Source: Simmondsia chinensis
Taxonomy: Eukaryota; Streptophyta; Magnoliopsida; Caryophyllales; Simmondsiaceae
Length of the DNA stretch: 64,000 nt
Direction of reading: 5' to 3'
Assembly (NCBI GenBank): GCA_018398585.1
Contig: JAGTTD010000007.1
Coordinates: forward strand, 13,756,320 to 13,820,319
Shown: piece by piece, positions 11,020-22,997 of the stretch
Layout of the letters: the number at the start of each line of letters is the position of its first letter
How positions within the stretch are numbered: position 1 is the stretch's first letter
Notes under the pieces: model-generated
What the model was told of the DNA's origin: nothing
The model's input: the letters and a program-made list of their open reading frames with translations, nothing else
Databases searched by the model: none
Position numbers and translations under genes: made by a program

Positions 11020-11480
11020 TTCAAACCCTAATTTGGGTCGATTTTCGTTACAATTTTACTTTAATTCAACCCTAATTTGGGTCAATTTCTATTACAATCT
11101 TGGTTGAGGGCTAATTCTAATTACAATTTTTATTCAATTCAACCCTATTGTCACAATCTTAGTTTAATTCAACCCCGATTGAATCTTTTTTTTTTTTTAG
11201 AATCTTCATTCAATTCAACTCTAAATAGGTTAATTTCGTTACAATCTCAGTCTAGTTCAACCCTGATTGAATTAGTTTTTGTTACAATCTCTATTTAATT
11301 CAACTCTAACTGAGTTAATTTTCATCACAATCATAGTTTAGTTCAACCGTAATTGAACAAATCTTCATTACAACCTTAGTCTAAATAAATCCCAATTTGG
11401 TCACCTTTCGTTGCAATCCTAGGGTTGACCTTTGTCATAATATCAGTTCAACAAAACCTTGTTTCAATTCAATACCCATT
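11020..11480. repeat. Diverged tandem repeat, about 55-bp unit
   Basis: About eight units built on TTCAACCCTAATTTGGGTCAA, TTTCxTTACAATCT, TAGTTTAA. Units diverge 15-30% by eye, with one interrupted by a T12 run near 11180. A second patch of the same unit is at 12130-12370. The stretch between (11481-12130) is AT-rich without a recognisable gene. Confidence 0.7.
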
Positions 11481-12129
11481 GCAATTCATTTTGAACCAAT
11501 TATCATTCAATTAAGTTGTAATGGAGTATATTTTTCTTAAATTTCATTCCAATTCGAGTAAATCCTAATTGAATCAACCTTTATCGACTTGTTCGCGTAG
11601 CAACCAAACTCATTCATCCTACTTGTGGCTCTAACTTTGCCCTATTTACCTGTGAAGTGCTTTACTGTAATTTCTTATGTCTTTGATAATCTCACTTAAA
11701 TCTCCTTTGTGTTCTTATCAAAATTAAGGTTCTTTCAATTGATGTTTTGCACCTCAACACTACTAGATAACTTATTGGCATATTCAGCTACTATGAAAAA
11801 TCAAAAGCTGTCTGCTTTTCATCCCGAGGACCTCAATTGCACAATATTCTCTCTATCACAAGCAACTAAATTTATGTACATATTGTTGAAAATGACCAAA
11901 ATACTAGTTTCCTTCTATTAATCTCATGCGAATCAAAAATTCATCAGGTAATGCCCTCTACTAAAAATTGCAACTCCTTTCTATATATCATCTATGTTGT
12001 TCATTTCCATTATGCAATTATGTAAACATCATGTACAAGTTGTGAAAATGTTTGCATCCACCTGATCTCATAAGTATCACATGTATTCAAACTTCTTCTA
12101 TTTCAAATTTATTGATAGAAGTTCAACAG

Positions 12130-12370
12130 TTCATCTTAAATCAGTTTAATCTCAATTAAATTAATGATTGTTACAATGTCAATTTAATCAATCTTTACAG
12201 CAATCCTTATTCAAATTAAACTCCCAAGGGAGTAATCTTTTCCATAGCTTCACTCTAATGGATTCCTGTTTAAATAAACTTTTGTTACAATTCTAGTCTA
12301 ACCAAACTCCATTTAAACAAATTCTTGTTATGACTTCCATTTTAACTAAACCATAATTAAATTAGTTTAT
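12130..12370. repeat. Second patch of the 55-bp repeat
   Basis: Four to five degenerate units of the motif seen at 11020-11480 (AATTAAATTAxTGTTACAATxTCAATTTAA and similar). From 12371 to 13527 I see no supported feature. A basic 68-codon frame at 12595-12801 has no family I recognise. Confidence 0.55.
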
Positions 12371-13543
12371 TTTATAATTTCTTCTTTTGAATTCTCGAAT
12401 TGTAGATTTACTCTTGTACCCTCTTATACGAATGCAAATAGAAAAGTCTAAAAAGGCTTAACTTTCCAAATTGTAATTATCAGAACTATAATCATGAAAT
12501 TGGATTTCCAAATTGGTTAAACTCAAAGTTTAGAGATAATAGGAAACAAATCAAGGGTGAGGCTTGAAAATCTGAATCTAAGCAATGGCAGACAGTGATT
12601 AATATAAGGAAGAAAGAAATAATAAAGAAAAGGTTGGCCAAATTAAGGATTTGTGAAACCTCATTAGCAACAAAGGATTTCCACATAATGCTAAGGGAAG
12701 CACGTATGTTAGCAAATAAATTTATGAGGATTTTTATGAATTCAAGGAAGAAATCCATGTGCGACGTACATTCAATAACAAGTCTAAGTATTCTAGGTTG
12801 ATTATATTGATGAAGATGATAGTCACTACCTGGAATTGTCTTATGGGCTATAGATTCACATTAAAGGATTTTATTCTAGATGGAAGGGAAATTTCATATA
12901 ATGACAATGTTGTGAATCCCAGTGTTAAGGGGTGAAATCTCATCTAAACTAGGTTGTTTAAACTTCATAAACATACCACACTTAGTGGTAATGCTGGGTT
13001 AAAGATGTTAAGAAGGCCAAATTGATAACCTAAATATGTCTTTACTGGTTCTTCTTTCATAGTTTTGATGACATAAAACATAAAATGCCCTAATATAAGT
13101 GTAATGCCAATATGGTGAGTCAATGTAACTTAGGAGGCACATAAGCTAAATTCGAACAAAATGGGAAAGCCATAGCAAGGTGGCCAAGATTGTACAGCCT
13201 TCTTCAAAAACATTGTACTAGGGTGCAGAAGGCTCCTCTTGAACTCAAAAAGCAAGCCCATTGGATCTTATAATCATGTTCTTTTCTTTCCAGTAACATC
13301 ATTCGATTCAAAATTAATCTATCTGCTCCGCAAATCGCTCACCTATCTATCCATCCACATGGTAACTCTTGCAGCAAATGATCCATCAAATTTACGCTTA
13401 AGGCGTTATATCGCCCCTAAAATTCTGATTTTCAACTATATATTGGTAGGTCTACTACTCCCTTGCTAAATGTTAGAAATATTATCCAATTTGAGTTATG
13501 AAATCTCACCACACTCAACTTGCTTTATAAACTGCGTAATACC

Positions 13544-13792
13544 AACAACAATAGACCCAGTGCCTCAAGGGCTTCTACATAAGCGGGGTTTGGGATGGGT
13601 GGATATACGCAGCCTTACCCCTTTAGGGTGTAACCCTGCCAAGAGGCTGTTTACGAGGACCCCCAACTTTATAGGGTTGGTAACAAGAGGACTTCCTAGG
13701 AGATCACCCATTCTGGTACTACTCTCGGCCAAGCACGCTTAACTTCGGAGTTCTAATGGGATTTGGTGCCTTAGTGCCTGGTAAATGAATCC
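13544..13792 (-). mobile_element. SINE with 5S rRNA-derived head
   Basis: A 249-bp unit on the minus strand. Its first ~117 bp (13676-13792) match plant 5S rRNA from end to end. The rest carries the Au-type plant SINE body: AAACAGCCTCTTGG, GGTAAGGCTGCGTA, CCCAAACCCCGC, then GGCACTGGGTC. It finishes with a TTGTTGTT tail like that of TTG-ending SINEs. It is flanked by 16-bp target duplications TAAACTGCGTAATACC (13528-13543) and TAAACTACATAATACC (13793-13808), with two mismatches. The duplications enclose both parts, so head and body moved as one unit. The usual tRNA A-box head is absent; the tRNA B-box area is degraded. Confidence 0.8.
13676..13792 (-). pseudogene. 5S rRNA-like sequence (SINE head)
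   Basis: On the minus strand it starts GGATTCATTTACCAGGCACT and runs through ATCCCATTAGAACTCCGAAG to GGAAGTCCTCTTGTTACC, aligning along the full length of plant 5S rRNA. The internal promoter is mostly kept: A-box AGTTAAGCGTGCTTGG, intermediate element GAGAGTAGTAC, C-box as AATGGGTGATC. Scattered changes across it and the absence of a tandem 5S array or terminator T-run argue against a working 5S gene. It serves here as the likely RNA polymerase III promoter of the SINE. Confidence 0.85.
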
Positions 13793-13967
13793 TAAACTAC
13801 ATAATACCATTATCCCTTAACGTCATTGACTTCATAGTATCTTTTAGGGACCATTTTCGAAGGTGGGATTCATTCGAATTAAGTGAAGTGAAACTAAGGA
13901 TAAAAAATAGGTTTAAGGTAAAAACGACTCTAAAAAAGATCAGAGTTAAGACTTCATTCACAATCAT

Positions 13968-14641
13968 GGGCCAGTCTTTCTTTCTAAGGTGGTATAAATC
14001 CCTTTGGGACTATGGGGCTTCGTCTCAGTCATTTCCATACCCTGGTGGCATGAATCATTTTAGGACTGGGGAACTTTGCCTTCATCAATTCCTTATCCTA
14101 GTGGCATGAATCATTTTACGACTAGGGAACTTCGCCTCAGTCAATTCCTTATCCTTGTGGCATGAATACCTTTATTGGGGGACTTCGCCTCCATCATTTT
14201 CTTATCCTGGTGGAATGAATCATTTTTGGACTAGGGAACTTTGCTTTGGTTATTTCCTTATCCTGAGGACATTAATCATTTTAGTACTGGGGGACTTTGC
14301 CTCAGTCTTTTCCTTATCCAGGTGGTACGAATCACTGTAGGACTTAGGGCCTTCATCTCAGTCATTTCTTTATCCCGGTGGCAAGAATCATTTTAGTACA
14401 GGGAAACTTTGCCTCAATAATTTCCACATCCTAGTGGCATGGATCATTTTGGGAATGGGGGACTTTGCATTAATCATTTCCTTATCCAGCCGGTATGAAT
14501 CACTTTAAGACTAGGGGACTTTGCCTCAATCATTTCCTTATCCTAGTGGCAATGATCATTTTAGGACGGGGGACTTTGCCTCAGTCATTCCTTATCATGG
14601 TGGCATGAATCATTTTAGAACTACTGGACTTCGCCTCAATC
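13968..14641. repeat. Minisatellite, about 57-bp unit (left part)
   Basis: About 11-12 units of TCAGTCATTTCCTTATCCTG, GTGGCATGAATCATTTTAGG, ACTGGGGGACTTTGCC. Most units are 55-60 bp with scattered point changes. The array is broken at 14641 by the hAT element, whose 8-bp target duplication CCTCAATC comes from the unit itself, and it resumes at 24040. A 248-bp piece of it (14394-14641) was carried into the tandem duplication and reappears at 18700-18947. Confidence 0.9.
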
Positions 14642-15547
14642 CAAAGCTGTTAAAATCGTGATTCAAATCGTATAATCGCACGATTCTACTATCCTACCTT
14701 AACCTATCGATCCAAATCGCTTGAGAAATCGTACTCGAGTAGATTTGGTCCAGAATCATGCCAAAATCAGTAAAATTGCAGCAAAATAAATTATAATTTT
14801 TGAGCGATTCAATTGATTCAACTTCACATTGTGCAAGTCACATACAAAGTCATGTGCTTCATTATAAAAAATAATATAAAAAAGTCAAAATCTCAAGCAA
14901 AAGCAAAATCGTCACACAATGACACCCTCTCTTCTCTCTCCTCCCCTTCCATTCTCCTTCCCCACCTGTAACCTCTACTTGTCAGCTTCGTGTCCGACTC
15001 TTCATCTCCGAATCTCCACTCGTTCAACCACCGCACTCTTTGCCGTCGTCATTTGGACACACCGTTAGGTATTCCATCATCCAACCACCACACTCTCTGC
15101 TTGTCCAACCTTCAGTCTCTTTGTTAGCCGCCATGATATCGACTCTCATACGTGCTCTCCGCCTAACATTCTTGGTCCTTTCTCTCATTAAAAGGTTAGT
15201 TTCAATGCCAAAACTCAAATAGTTTGGATTTTAATGTGGTTTTTTAAATTATTGTGTAATATATTAAGCCCTAACTTTCAATATTAATCTCATCTTTGAT
15301 TTTATATTTTCTATTAACTATTGAATTAAAAATCTACTATTAATTGTATATTTTGAGGAGGTTTTACTATTTTAGTATTGAGATTGAGAGTGCAACTAAT
15401 GTAATTTTAGTCTTAATTCATAAGTTTTACTTATATCATTCATATATTCAATAGATACATTTAAGTGTTAATACATTTGGATTTCTTTTATTAAATTGTG
15501 ATATTCTTAGAAAATTGAAGTTAATTTAATTTGTTATTGTAGTTTAT

Positions 15548-17758
15548 ATGGCGTCTAGTGCAACTTCTCGAACTTCTGTATCTAGAAATCAAAGAAAAAG
15601 AATGCTCCAGGTTAAAGATTAGATCCAGGATGGGAGCATGGATTTGAGGTTGATAACATCTAATAAAGGTCAAATGTCGATATTGTGGAGTTGTTCACTC
15701 TGGTGGCATTTTTTACTAAAACATCATCTTGCCGGCACTTATAATAATGTTAAGCCCCGTATTCATATTCTAGATGATATAAAAAGGAAGTTTCTAAATA
15801 TTTTGCAAGCTGCCACAAATGAAACTGAGGGGGAAAAAAAAGAAAGTTATATGATGTAGGAGATGATGCATGTAATAAGAACGAGATCGGAGATATAAAA
15901 GGAAAAGGAGTAATGGAAGCATATTTAAGGAGACCAAGAGCTCAAGCAACACTAAATTAAAAGATTAAGAGGATGGAAAGAGAAGACATTTGTCAACAAA
16001 TTGCTCGATTTTTCTACACTAGTGCCATTTCCTTTAATGCGGTGAATTATCTAGAATTCACACTTATGGTTGACAAAATTGGAACGTATGGCATTGGACT
16101 TAACCACCCCCCACCCCCCCAAATAATGAAATTCAAGTCACATTTTTGCAAAAAGAAGTTTTATCCACTTTAGAAATGCTTGAAAAGTATAAATTAGAAT
16201 GGAGGAAAAAAAAAAAAAAAAGGATGCACTATTATGGCAAATGGTTGGTCTGATGCAAAAAGAAGGTCAATAGGTAACTTTCTTATCAATAGCTTTAAAG
16301 GAACAATTTTTTTAGCATGCATTGATACTTCTGATATTTCCAGAACTGCTGAGAAGGTGTTATGCATGTTAGATGCCATTGTTGAAAAGGTGGGAGAAGA
16401 ACATTTTGTACAAGCTGTCATTGATAATGCTTTAAATTATAAAGCAGCCGGTAAAAAATTAATGGAAAAGAGGGATATGTTCTTTTGGATTCCTTGTGCT
16501 GCTCATTGCATAGACTTAATGTTGGAGGATTTTAACAAGAAAATTAAATTTCTTACTGAAACAATTGCAAAAGCTAAAATGATAACCACATTCATTTATT
16601 CAAGGACTATGCTTCTTGTGTGGATGTGGGAGTTCACACATGGAAAAGAGTTAATTAGGTCTGTTGTCACCCAATTTGCAACTTCACATTGTGATGCCTT
16701 CGTGAGCACAAGGGTGCTTTGTTCACCATGTTTTCATCAAACAAGTGGAAGACCAGTCAATTTGCCGAAGTAAGGAAAGGGAAGAATGTTCAAAAAATTG
16801 CTTTGGATACATGGGATTTTTGGCCTAATATTGTTGTATGTTTACGAGCGGCACTACCTCTAGTTAAGGTACTACGCATAGTCGGTTCTAATGAAAACCC
16901 TGCTATGCGGTTTATTTATGAAGCAATGGATAGAGAAAAGAAAAAATTTAAAGAAAATTTCAATGACATTCAGAAGCAGTAAATTTCCACTTCATTGAAT
17001 TAATTATTTTATGCAATTTAAATATTTTAAGCTTTTTAGACTTTTATTAAGGGTAAATATTTCCATATTACCTTCTTTATTATCGATTTGAGAATCTCCT
17101 TCTTTCTTATTTTTTGATGTAGCTATGAGAAAATATGGAAAATCATTGATGAGCGACGGGAATCTCAGGTACATAGGCTTTTGCATGTTGCTGCATGCTA
17201 TTTGAATCCCCATTTTCAATATAGTCCCAATTTTAAACCTAGTGTGAAAATTAAAAAAATGAATTATAGAATTGTTTGCAAAGAATGGTTTCTGATCCTA
17301 ATAAGAGAGTGAAGATACATCTACACATTTATGCATCCAAAAATGCAAGGGATACCAATAGCAATGGCCATAAAAACAAAAAAAAAAACCCAGGTACATT
17401 CCATCCTTTGAATTTGTATTGAGTTCAAGTTTGAAAATTTATTAAATATGCATGTTACATACAGCAAATTGGTGGCATTTCTTATGGCGATGAATGTCCT
17501 GAGTTAAAGAAGTTTGCTATTAGAATCTTAAGTTTAACGTGCAGCTCTTCCGGGTGTGAAAGAAATTGGAGTGCGTTTGAAATGGTGCACACAAAGAGAA
17601 GAAACCATCTTCATCAACAAAAAATGAATGATTTAGTTTTTGTGATGTACAACTTGAAGCTAAGAAATAGACAAAAGAAGAGAGCAAGTGTAATCCAACA
17701 ACCCATTTCTTTGGATGATATTCCTTCTGATGATCAATGGATAATGGAGAGGGAGGAG
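15548..17758 (+). pseudogene. hAT transposase, copy 1 (truncated)
   Basis: Reading from ATG 15548 (MASSATSRTSVSRNQRKRML), a TAG follows after 24 codons. Then come a BED zinc finger (KCRYC about 15668, KHHLAGT about 15720, split by a frameshift in a T run) and the QIARFFYTSAI block (about 16000). DUF659 follows (ANGWSDAKRRSIGNFL about 16234, IPCAAHCIDLMLED about 16490), then KWKTSQFA and the AMDREKKK block to 16982, YLNPHFQYSPNFK (about 17200), and the dimerisation domain (SGCERNWSAFEMVHTKRR, about 17555). The gene stops at the inserted element at 17759, so its C-terminus is missing. Numerous stops; no active protein. hAT transposases cut and paste DNA in the nucleus. Confidence 0.85.
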
Positions 17759-18690
17759 TAGAGGTGGCAAAGACAATCCGACCTGAAAACTAACCTGGAA
17801 AAATCAATAACCTAACCTGATTCGACCCGAAGATATGATGTAAATAACTTGACTTGAACTTAAAATGACCCAATCTGAGACCCACCTAACCCCATTTTAA
17901 TCCATCTTGAAATGGCCCGATATGAATATTGACCCAACCCGACCCACTAATGACCCGATGTAAACCAACCCAAAATGACCCAAACCTAAGTAAACCTAAA
18001 CCCATCTAAACCCGAGCACAAACCCAACCCAACCTGAATTGACCCTAAGGCCTTTAAACTTGGAAATTGTTGCTATTACTATTGAGAATTATGATTAAAG
18101 AGTTATTATTTTCACCTATGTTAATCGAAGTTATTTTTTTGACTCAACACATTATTACCACGGATAATTATTAGTTCAAAAATAATTTGTTATAAATAAT
18201 ACTTTTCATAAATATTTTCAATCAAAATTATCATTTTTTTAGAAGTTGAGATTGAAAAACAAGACATATACAATGTGAGAATTATGCAAAAGATGTTTTT
18301 CCCAAAATGAAGGAAAGTTCTAGTTTTTCCCATAATGGGAGAAAATATTTTCCATATTTATATTGTAATGAAGTTAACGTAAAGAAAATATAGAATTTAA
18401 AAGGAAATACTTTCCATCAAAGCAAATGGAATCTGAATCAAAAAAAAGTTTTTCGTCAACACAAAGAGACTAAATTTTAATTCGAAATATAATCGTTCAC
18501 AATTGTAGACTTGTTTAGTTGTTTATGCTATGCCCTACTCAAGAGGTTAAATGTATCCATATTCTCCACTTACATTGAAGTGGTGGTAGTGGGAAAAAAC
18601 AAAATATAATTAACATTGTATTTTATAATATAGTACAGATCAAGAAAAAATAGTATGACAACAAAAAAGAAAATATAAATATAACTATAA
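17759..18690. mobile_element. Left part of the same element in duplication copy 1
   Basis: Identical by eye to 22064-22995. It lacks the last ~290 bp because the duplication junction falls inside it at about 18692. Confidence 0.85.
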
Positions 18691-18707
18691 TTTATAATAT
18701 AGTACAG
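18691..18707. other. Templated junction of the tandem duplication
   Basis: TTTATAATATAGTACAG at the join is an exact copy of 18622-18638 located 69 bp upstream. Its last eight bases TAGTACAG also match the start of the duplicated segment at 14394-14401. The join therefore has two switches, each with short homology. Confidence 0.7.
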
Positions 18708-21700
18708 GGAAACTTTGCCTCAATAATTTCCACATCCTAGTGGCATGGATCATTTTGGGAATGGGGGACTTTGCATTAATCATTTCCTTATCCAGCCGGT
18801 ATGAATCACTTTAAGACTAGGGGACTTTGCCTCAATCATTTCCTTATCCTAGTGGCAATGATCATTTTAGGACGGGGGACTTTGCCTCAGTCATTCCTTA
18901 TCATGGTGGCATGAATCATTTTAGAACTACTGGACTTCGCCTCAATCCAAAGCTGTTAAAATCGTGATTCAAATCGTATAATCGCACGATTCTACTATCC
19001 TACCTTAACCTATCGATCCAAATCGCTTGAGAAATCGTACTCGAGTAGATTTGGTCCAGAATCATGCCAAAATCAGTAAAATTGCAGCAAAATAAATTAT
19101 AATTTTTGAGCGATTCAATTGATTCAACTTCACATTGTGCAAGTCACATACAAAGTCATGTGCTTCATTATAAAAAATAATATAAAAAAGTCAAAATCTC
19201 AAGCAAAAGCAAAATCGTCACACAATGACACCCTCTCTTCTCTCTCCTCCGCTTCCATTCTCCTTCCCCACCTGTAACCTCTACTTGTCAGCTTCGTGTC
19301 CGACTCTTCATCTCCGAATCTCCACTCGTTCAACCACCGCACTCTTTGCCGTCGTCATTTGGACACACCGTTAGGTATTCCATCATCCAACCACCACACT
19401 CTCTGCTTGTCCAACCTTCAGTCTCTTTGTTAGCCGCCATGATATCGACTCTCATACGTGCTCTCCGCCTAACATTCTTGGTCCTTTCTCTCATTAAAAG
19501 GTTAGTTTCAATGCCAAAACTCAAATAGTTTGGATTTTAATGTGGTTTTTTAAATTATTGTGTAATATATTAAGCCCTAACTTTCAATATTAATCTCATC
19601 TTTGATTTTATATTTTCTATTAACTATTGAATTAAAAATCTACTATTAATTGTATATTTTGAGGAGGTTTTACTATTTTAGTATTGAGATTGAGAGTGCA
19701 ACTAATGTAATTTTAGTCTTAATTCATAAGTTTTACTTATATCATTCATATATTCAATAGATACATTTAAGTGTTAATACATTTGGATTTCTTTTATTAA
19801 ATTGTGATATTCTTAGAAAATTGAAGTTAATTTAATTTGTTATTGTAGTTTATATGGCGTCTAGTGCAACTTCTCGAACTTCTGTATCTAGAAATCAAAG
19901 AAAAAGAATGCTCCAGGTTAAAGATTAGATCCAGGATGGGAGCATGGATTTGAGGTTGATAACATCTAATAAAGGTCAAATGTCGATATTGTGGAGTTGT
20001 TCACTCTGGTGGCATTTTTTACTAAAACATCATCTTGCCGGCACTTATAATAATGTTAAGCCCCGTATTCATATTCTAGATGATATAAAAAGGAAGTTTC
20101 TAAATATTTTGCAAGCTGCCACAAATGAAACTGAGGGGGAAATAAAAGAAAGTTATATGATGTAGGAGATGATGCATGTAATAAGAACGAGATCGGAGAT
20201 ATAAAAGGAAAAGGAGTAATGGAAGCATATTTAAGGAGACCAAGAGCTCAAGCAACACTAAATTAAAAGATTAAGAGGATGGAAAGAGAAGACATTTGTC
20301 AACAAATTGCTCGATTTTTCTACACTAGTGCCATTTCCTTTAATGCGGTGAATTATCTAGAATTCACACTTATGGTTGACAAAATTGGAACGTATGGCAT
20401 TGGACTTAACCACCCCCCACCCCCCCAAATAATGAAATTCAAGTCACATTTTTGCAAAAAGAAGTTTTATCCACTTTAGAAATGCTTGAAAAGTATAAAT
20501 TAGAATGGAGGAAAAAAAAAAAAAAAGGATGCACTATTATGGCAAATGGTTGGTCTGATGCAAAAAGAAGGTCAATAGGTAACTTTCTTATCAATAGCTT
20601 TAAAGGAACAATTTTTTTAGCATGCATTGATACTTCTGATATTTCCAGAACTGCTGAGAAGGTGTTATGCATGTTAGATGCCATTGTTGAAAAGATGGGA
20701 GAAGAACATTTTGTACAAGCTGTCATTGATAATGCTTTAAATTATAAAGCAGCCGGTAAAAAATTAATGGAAAAGAGGGATATGTTCTTTTGGATTCCTT
20801 GTGCTGCTCATTGCATAGACTTAATGTTGGAGGATTTTAACAAGAAAATTAAATTTCTTACTGAAACAATTGCAAAAGCTAAAATGATAACCACATTCAT
20901 TTATTCAAGGACTATGCTTCTTGTGTGGATGTGGGAGTTCACACATGGAAAAGAGTTAATTAGGTCTGTTGTCACCCAATTTGCAACTTCACATTGTGAT
21001 GCCTTCGTGAGCACAAGGGTGCTTTGTTCACCATGTTTTCATCAAACAAGTGGAAGACCAGTCAATTTGCCGAAGTAAGGAAAGGGAAGAATGTTCAAAA
21101 AATTGCTTTGGATACATGGGATTTTTGGCCTAATATTGTTGTATGTTTACGAGCGGCACTACCTCTAGTTAAGGTACTACGCATAGTCGGTTCTAATGAA
21201 AACCCTGCTATGCGGTTTATTTATGAAGCAATGGATAGAGAAAAGAAAAAATTTAAAGAAAATTTCAATGACATTCAGAAGCAGTAAATTTCCACTTCAT
21301 TGAATTAATTATTTTATGCAATTTAAATATTTTAAGCTTTTTAGACTTTTATTAAGGGTAAATATTTCCATATTACCTTCTTTATTATCGATTTGAGAAT
21401 CTCCTTCTTTCTTATTTTTTGATGTAGCTATGAGAAAATATGGAAAATCATTGATGAGCGACGGGAATCTCAGGTACATAGGCTTTTGCATGTTGCTGCA
21501 TGCTATTTGAATCCCCATTTTCAATATAGTCCCAATTTTAAACCTAGTGTGAAAATTAAAAAAATGAATTATAGAATTGTTTGCAAAGAATGGTTTCTGA
21601 TCCTAATAAGAGAGTGAAGATACATCTACACATTTATGCATCCAAAAATGCAAGGGATACCAATAGCAATGGCCATAAAAACAAAAAAAAAAACCCAGGT

Positions 21701-22997
21701 ACATTCCATCCTTTGAATTTGTATTGAGTTCAAGTTTGAAAATTTATTAAATATGCATGTTACATACAGCAAATTGGTGGCATTTCTTATGGCGATGAAT
21801 GTCCTGAGTTAAAGAAGTTTGCTATTAGAATCTTAAGTTTAACGTGCAGCTCTTCCGGGTGTGAAAGAAATTGGAGTGCGTTTGAAATGGTGCACACAAA
21901 GAGAAGAAACCATCTTCATCAACAAAAAATGAATGATTTAGTTTTTGTGATGTACAACTTGAAGCTAAGAAATAGACAAAAGAAGAGAGCAAGTGTAATC
22001 CAACAACCCATTTCTTTGGATGATATTCCTTCTGATGATCAATGGATAATGGAGAGGGAGGAGTAGAGGTGGCAAAGACAATCCGACCTGAAAACTAACC
22101 TGGAAAAATCAATAACCTAACCTGATTCGACCCGAAGATATGATGTAAATAACTTGACTTGAACTTAAAATGACCCAATCTGAGACCCACCTAACCCCAT
22201 TTTAATCCATCTTGAAATGGCCCGATATGAATATTGACCCAACCCGACCCACTAATGACCCGATGTAAACCAACCCAAAATGACCCAAACCTAAGTAAAC
22301 CTAAACCCATCTAAACCCGAGCACAAACCCAACCCAACCTGAATTGACCCTAAGGCCTTTAAACTTGGAAATTGTTGCTATTACTATTGAGAATTATGAT
22401 TAAAGAGTTATTATTTTCACCTATGTTAATCGAAGTTATTTTTTTGACTCAACACATTATTACCACGGATAATTATTAGTTCAAAAATAATTTGTTATAA
22501 ATAATACTTTTCATAAATATTTTCAATCAAAATTATCATTTTTTTAGAAGTTGAGATTGAAAAACAAGACATATACAATGTGAGAATTATGCAAAAGATG
22601 TTTTTCCCAAAATGAAGGAAAGTTCTAGTTTTTCCCATAATGGGAGAAAATATTTTCCATATTTATATTGTAATGAAGTTAACGTAAAGAAAATATAGAA
22701 TTTAAAAGGAAATACTTTCCATCAAAGCAAATGGAATCTGAATCAAAAAAAAGTTTTTCGTCAACACAAAGAGACTAAATTTTAATTCGAAATATAATCG
22801 TTCACAATTGTAGACTTGTTTAGTTGTTTATGCTATGCCCTACTCAAGAGGTTAAATGTATCCATATTCTCCACTTACATTGAAGTGGTGGTAGTGGGAA
22901 AAAACAAAATATAATTAACATTGTATTTTATAATATAGTACAGATCAAGAAAAAATAGTATGACAACAAAAAAGAAAATATAAATATAACTATAATT
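18700..22997. repeat. 4.3-kb tandem duplication, copy 2
   Basis: Near-identical to 14394-18692. Homology ends at 22997, where copy 2 continues into the right part of the nested hAT-type element while copy 1 was joined to minisatellite. Copy 2 therefore keeps the original right-hand continuation. It contains its own copy of the hAT left tip at 18948. Confidence 0.95.

Larger units (their letters stand above)
14394..18699. repeat. 4306-bp tandem duplication, copy 1
   Basis: Spans the end of the minisatellite, the left hAT tip, most of the transposase gene and the left part of the nested element. Copy 2 starts at 18700 with constant offset 4306, falling to 4305 after a poly-A run near 16205 that is one A shorter in copy 2. 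By eye I find three substitutions (near 14951, 15838 and 16389) in 4.3 kb. That is far younger than the decay of the transposase gene, whose breaks are shared by both copies. Confidence 0.95.

Noticed and set aside
12595..12801. A basic 68-codon gene
   Set aside because: Short, overlapping an opposite frame of similar length, no recognised family.
13676..13792. A functional 5S rRNA gene
   Set aside because: It carries many substitutions, is single and not in an array, has no T-run terminator at its end, and is enclosed with a SINE body by target duplications.
15024..15222. Protein frames repeated at 15024 and 19330
   Set aside because: They recur only because of the tandem duplication and lie in the untranslated leader of the hAT gene on both strands.
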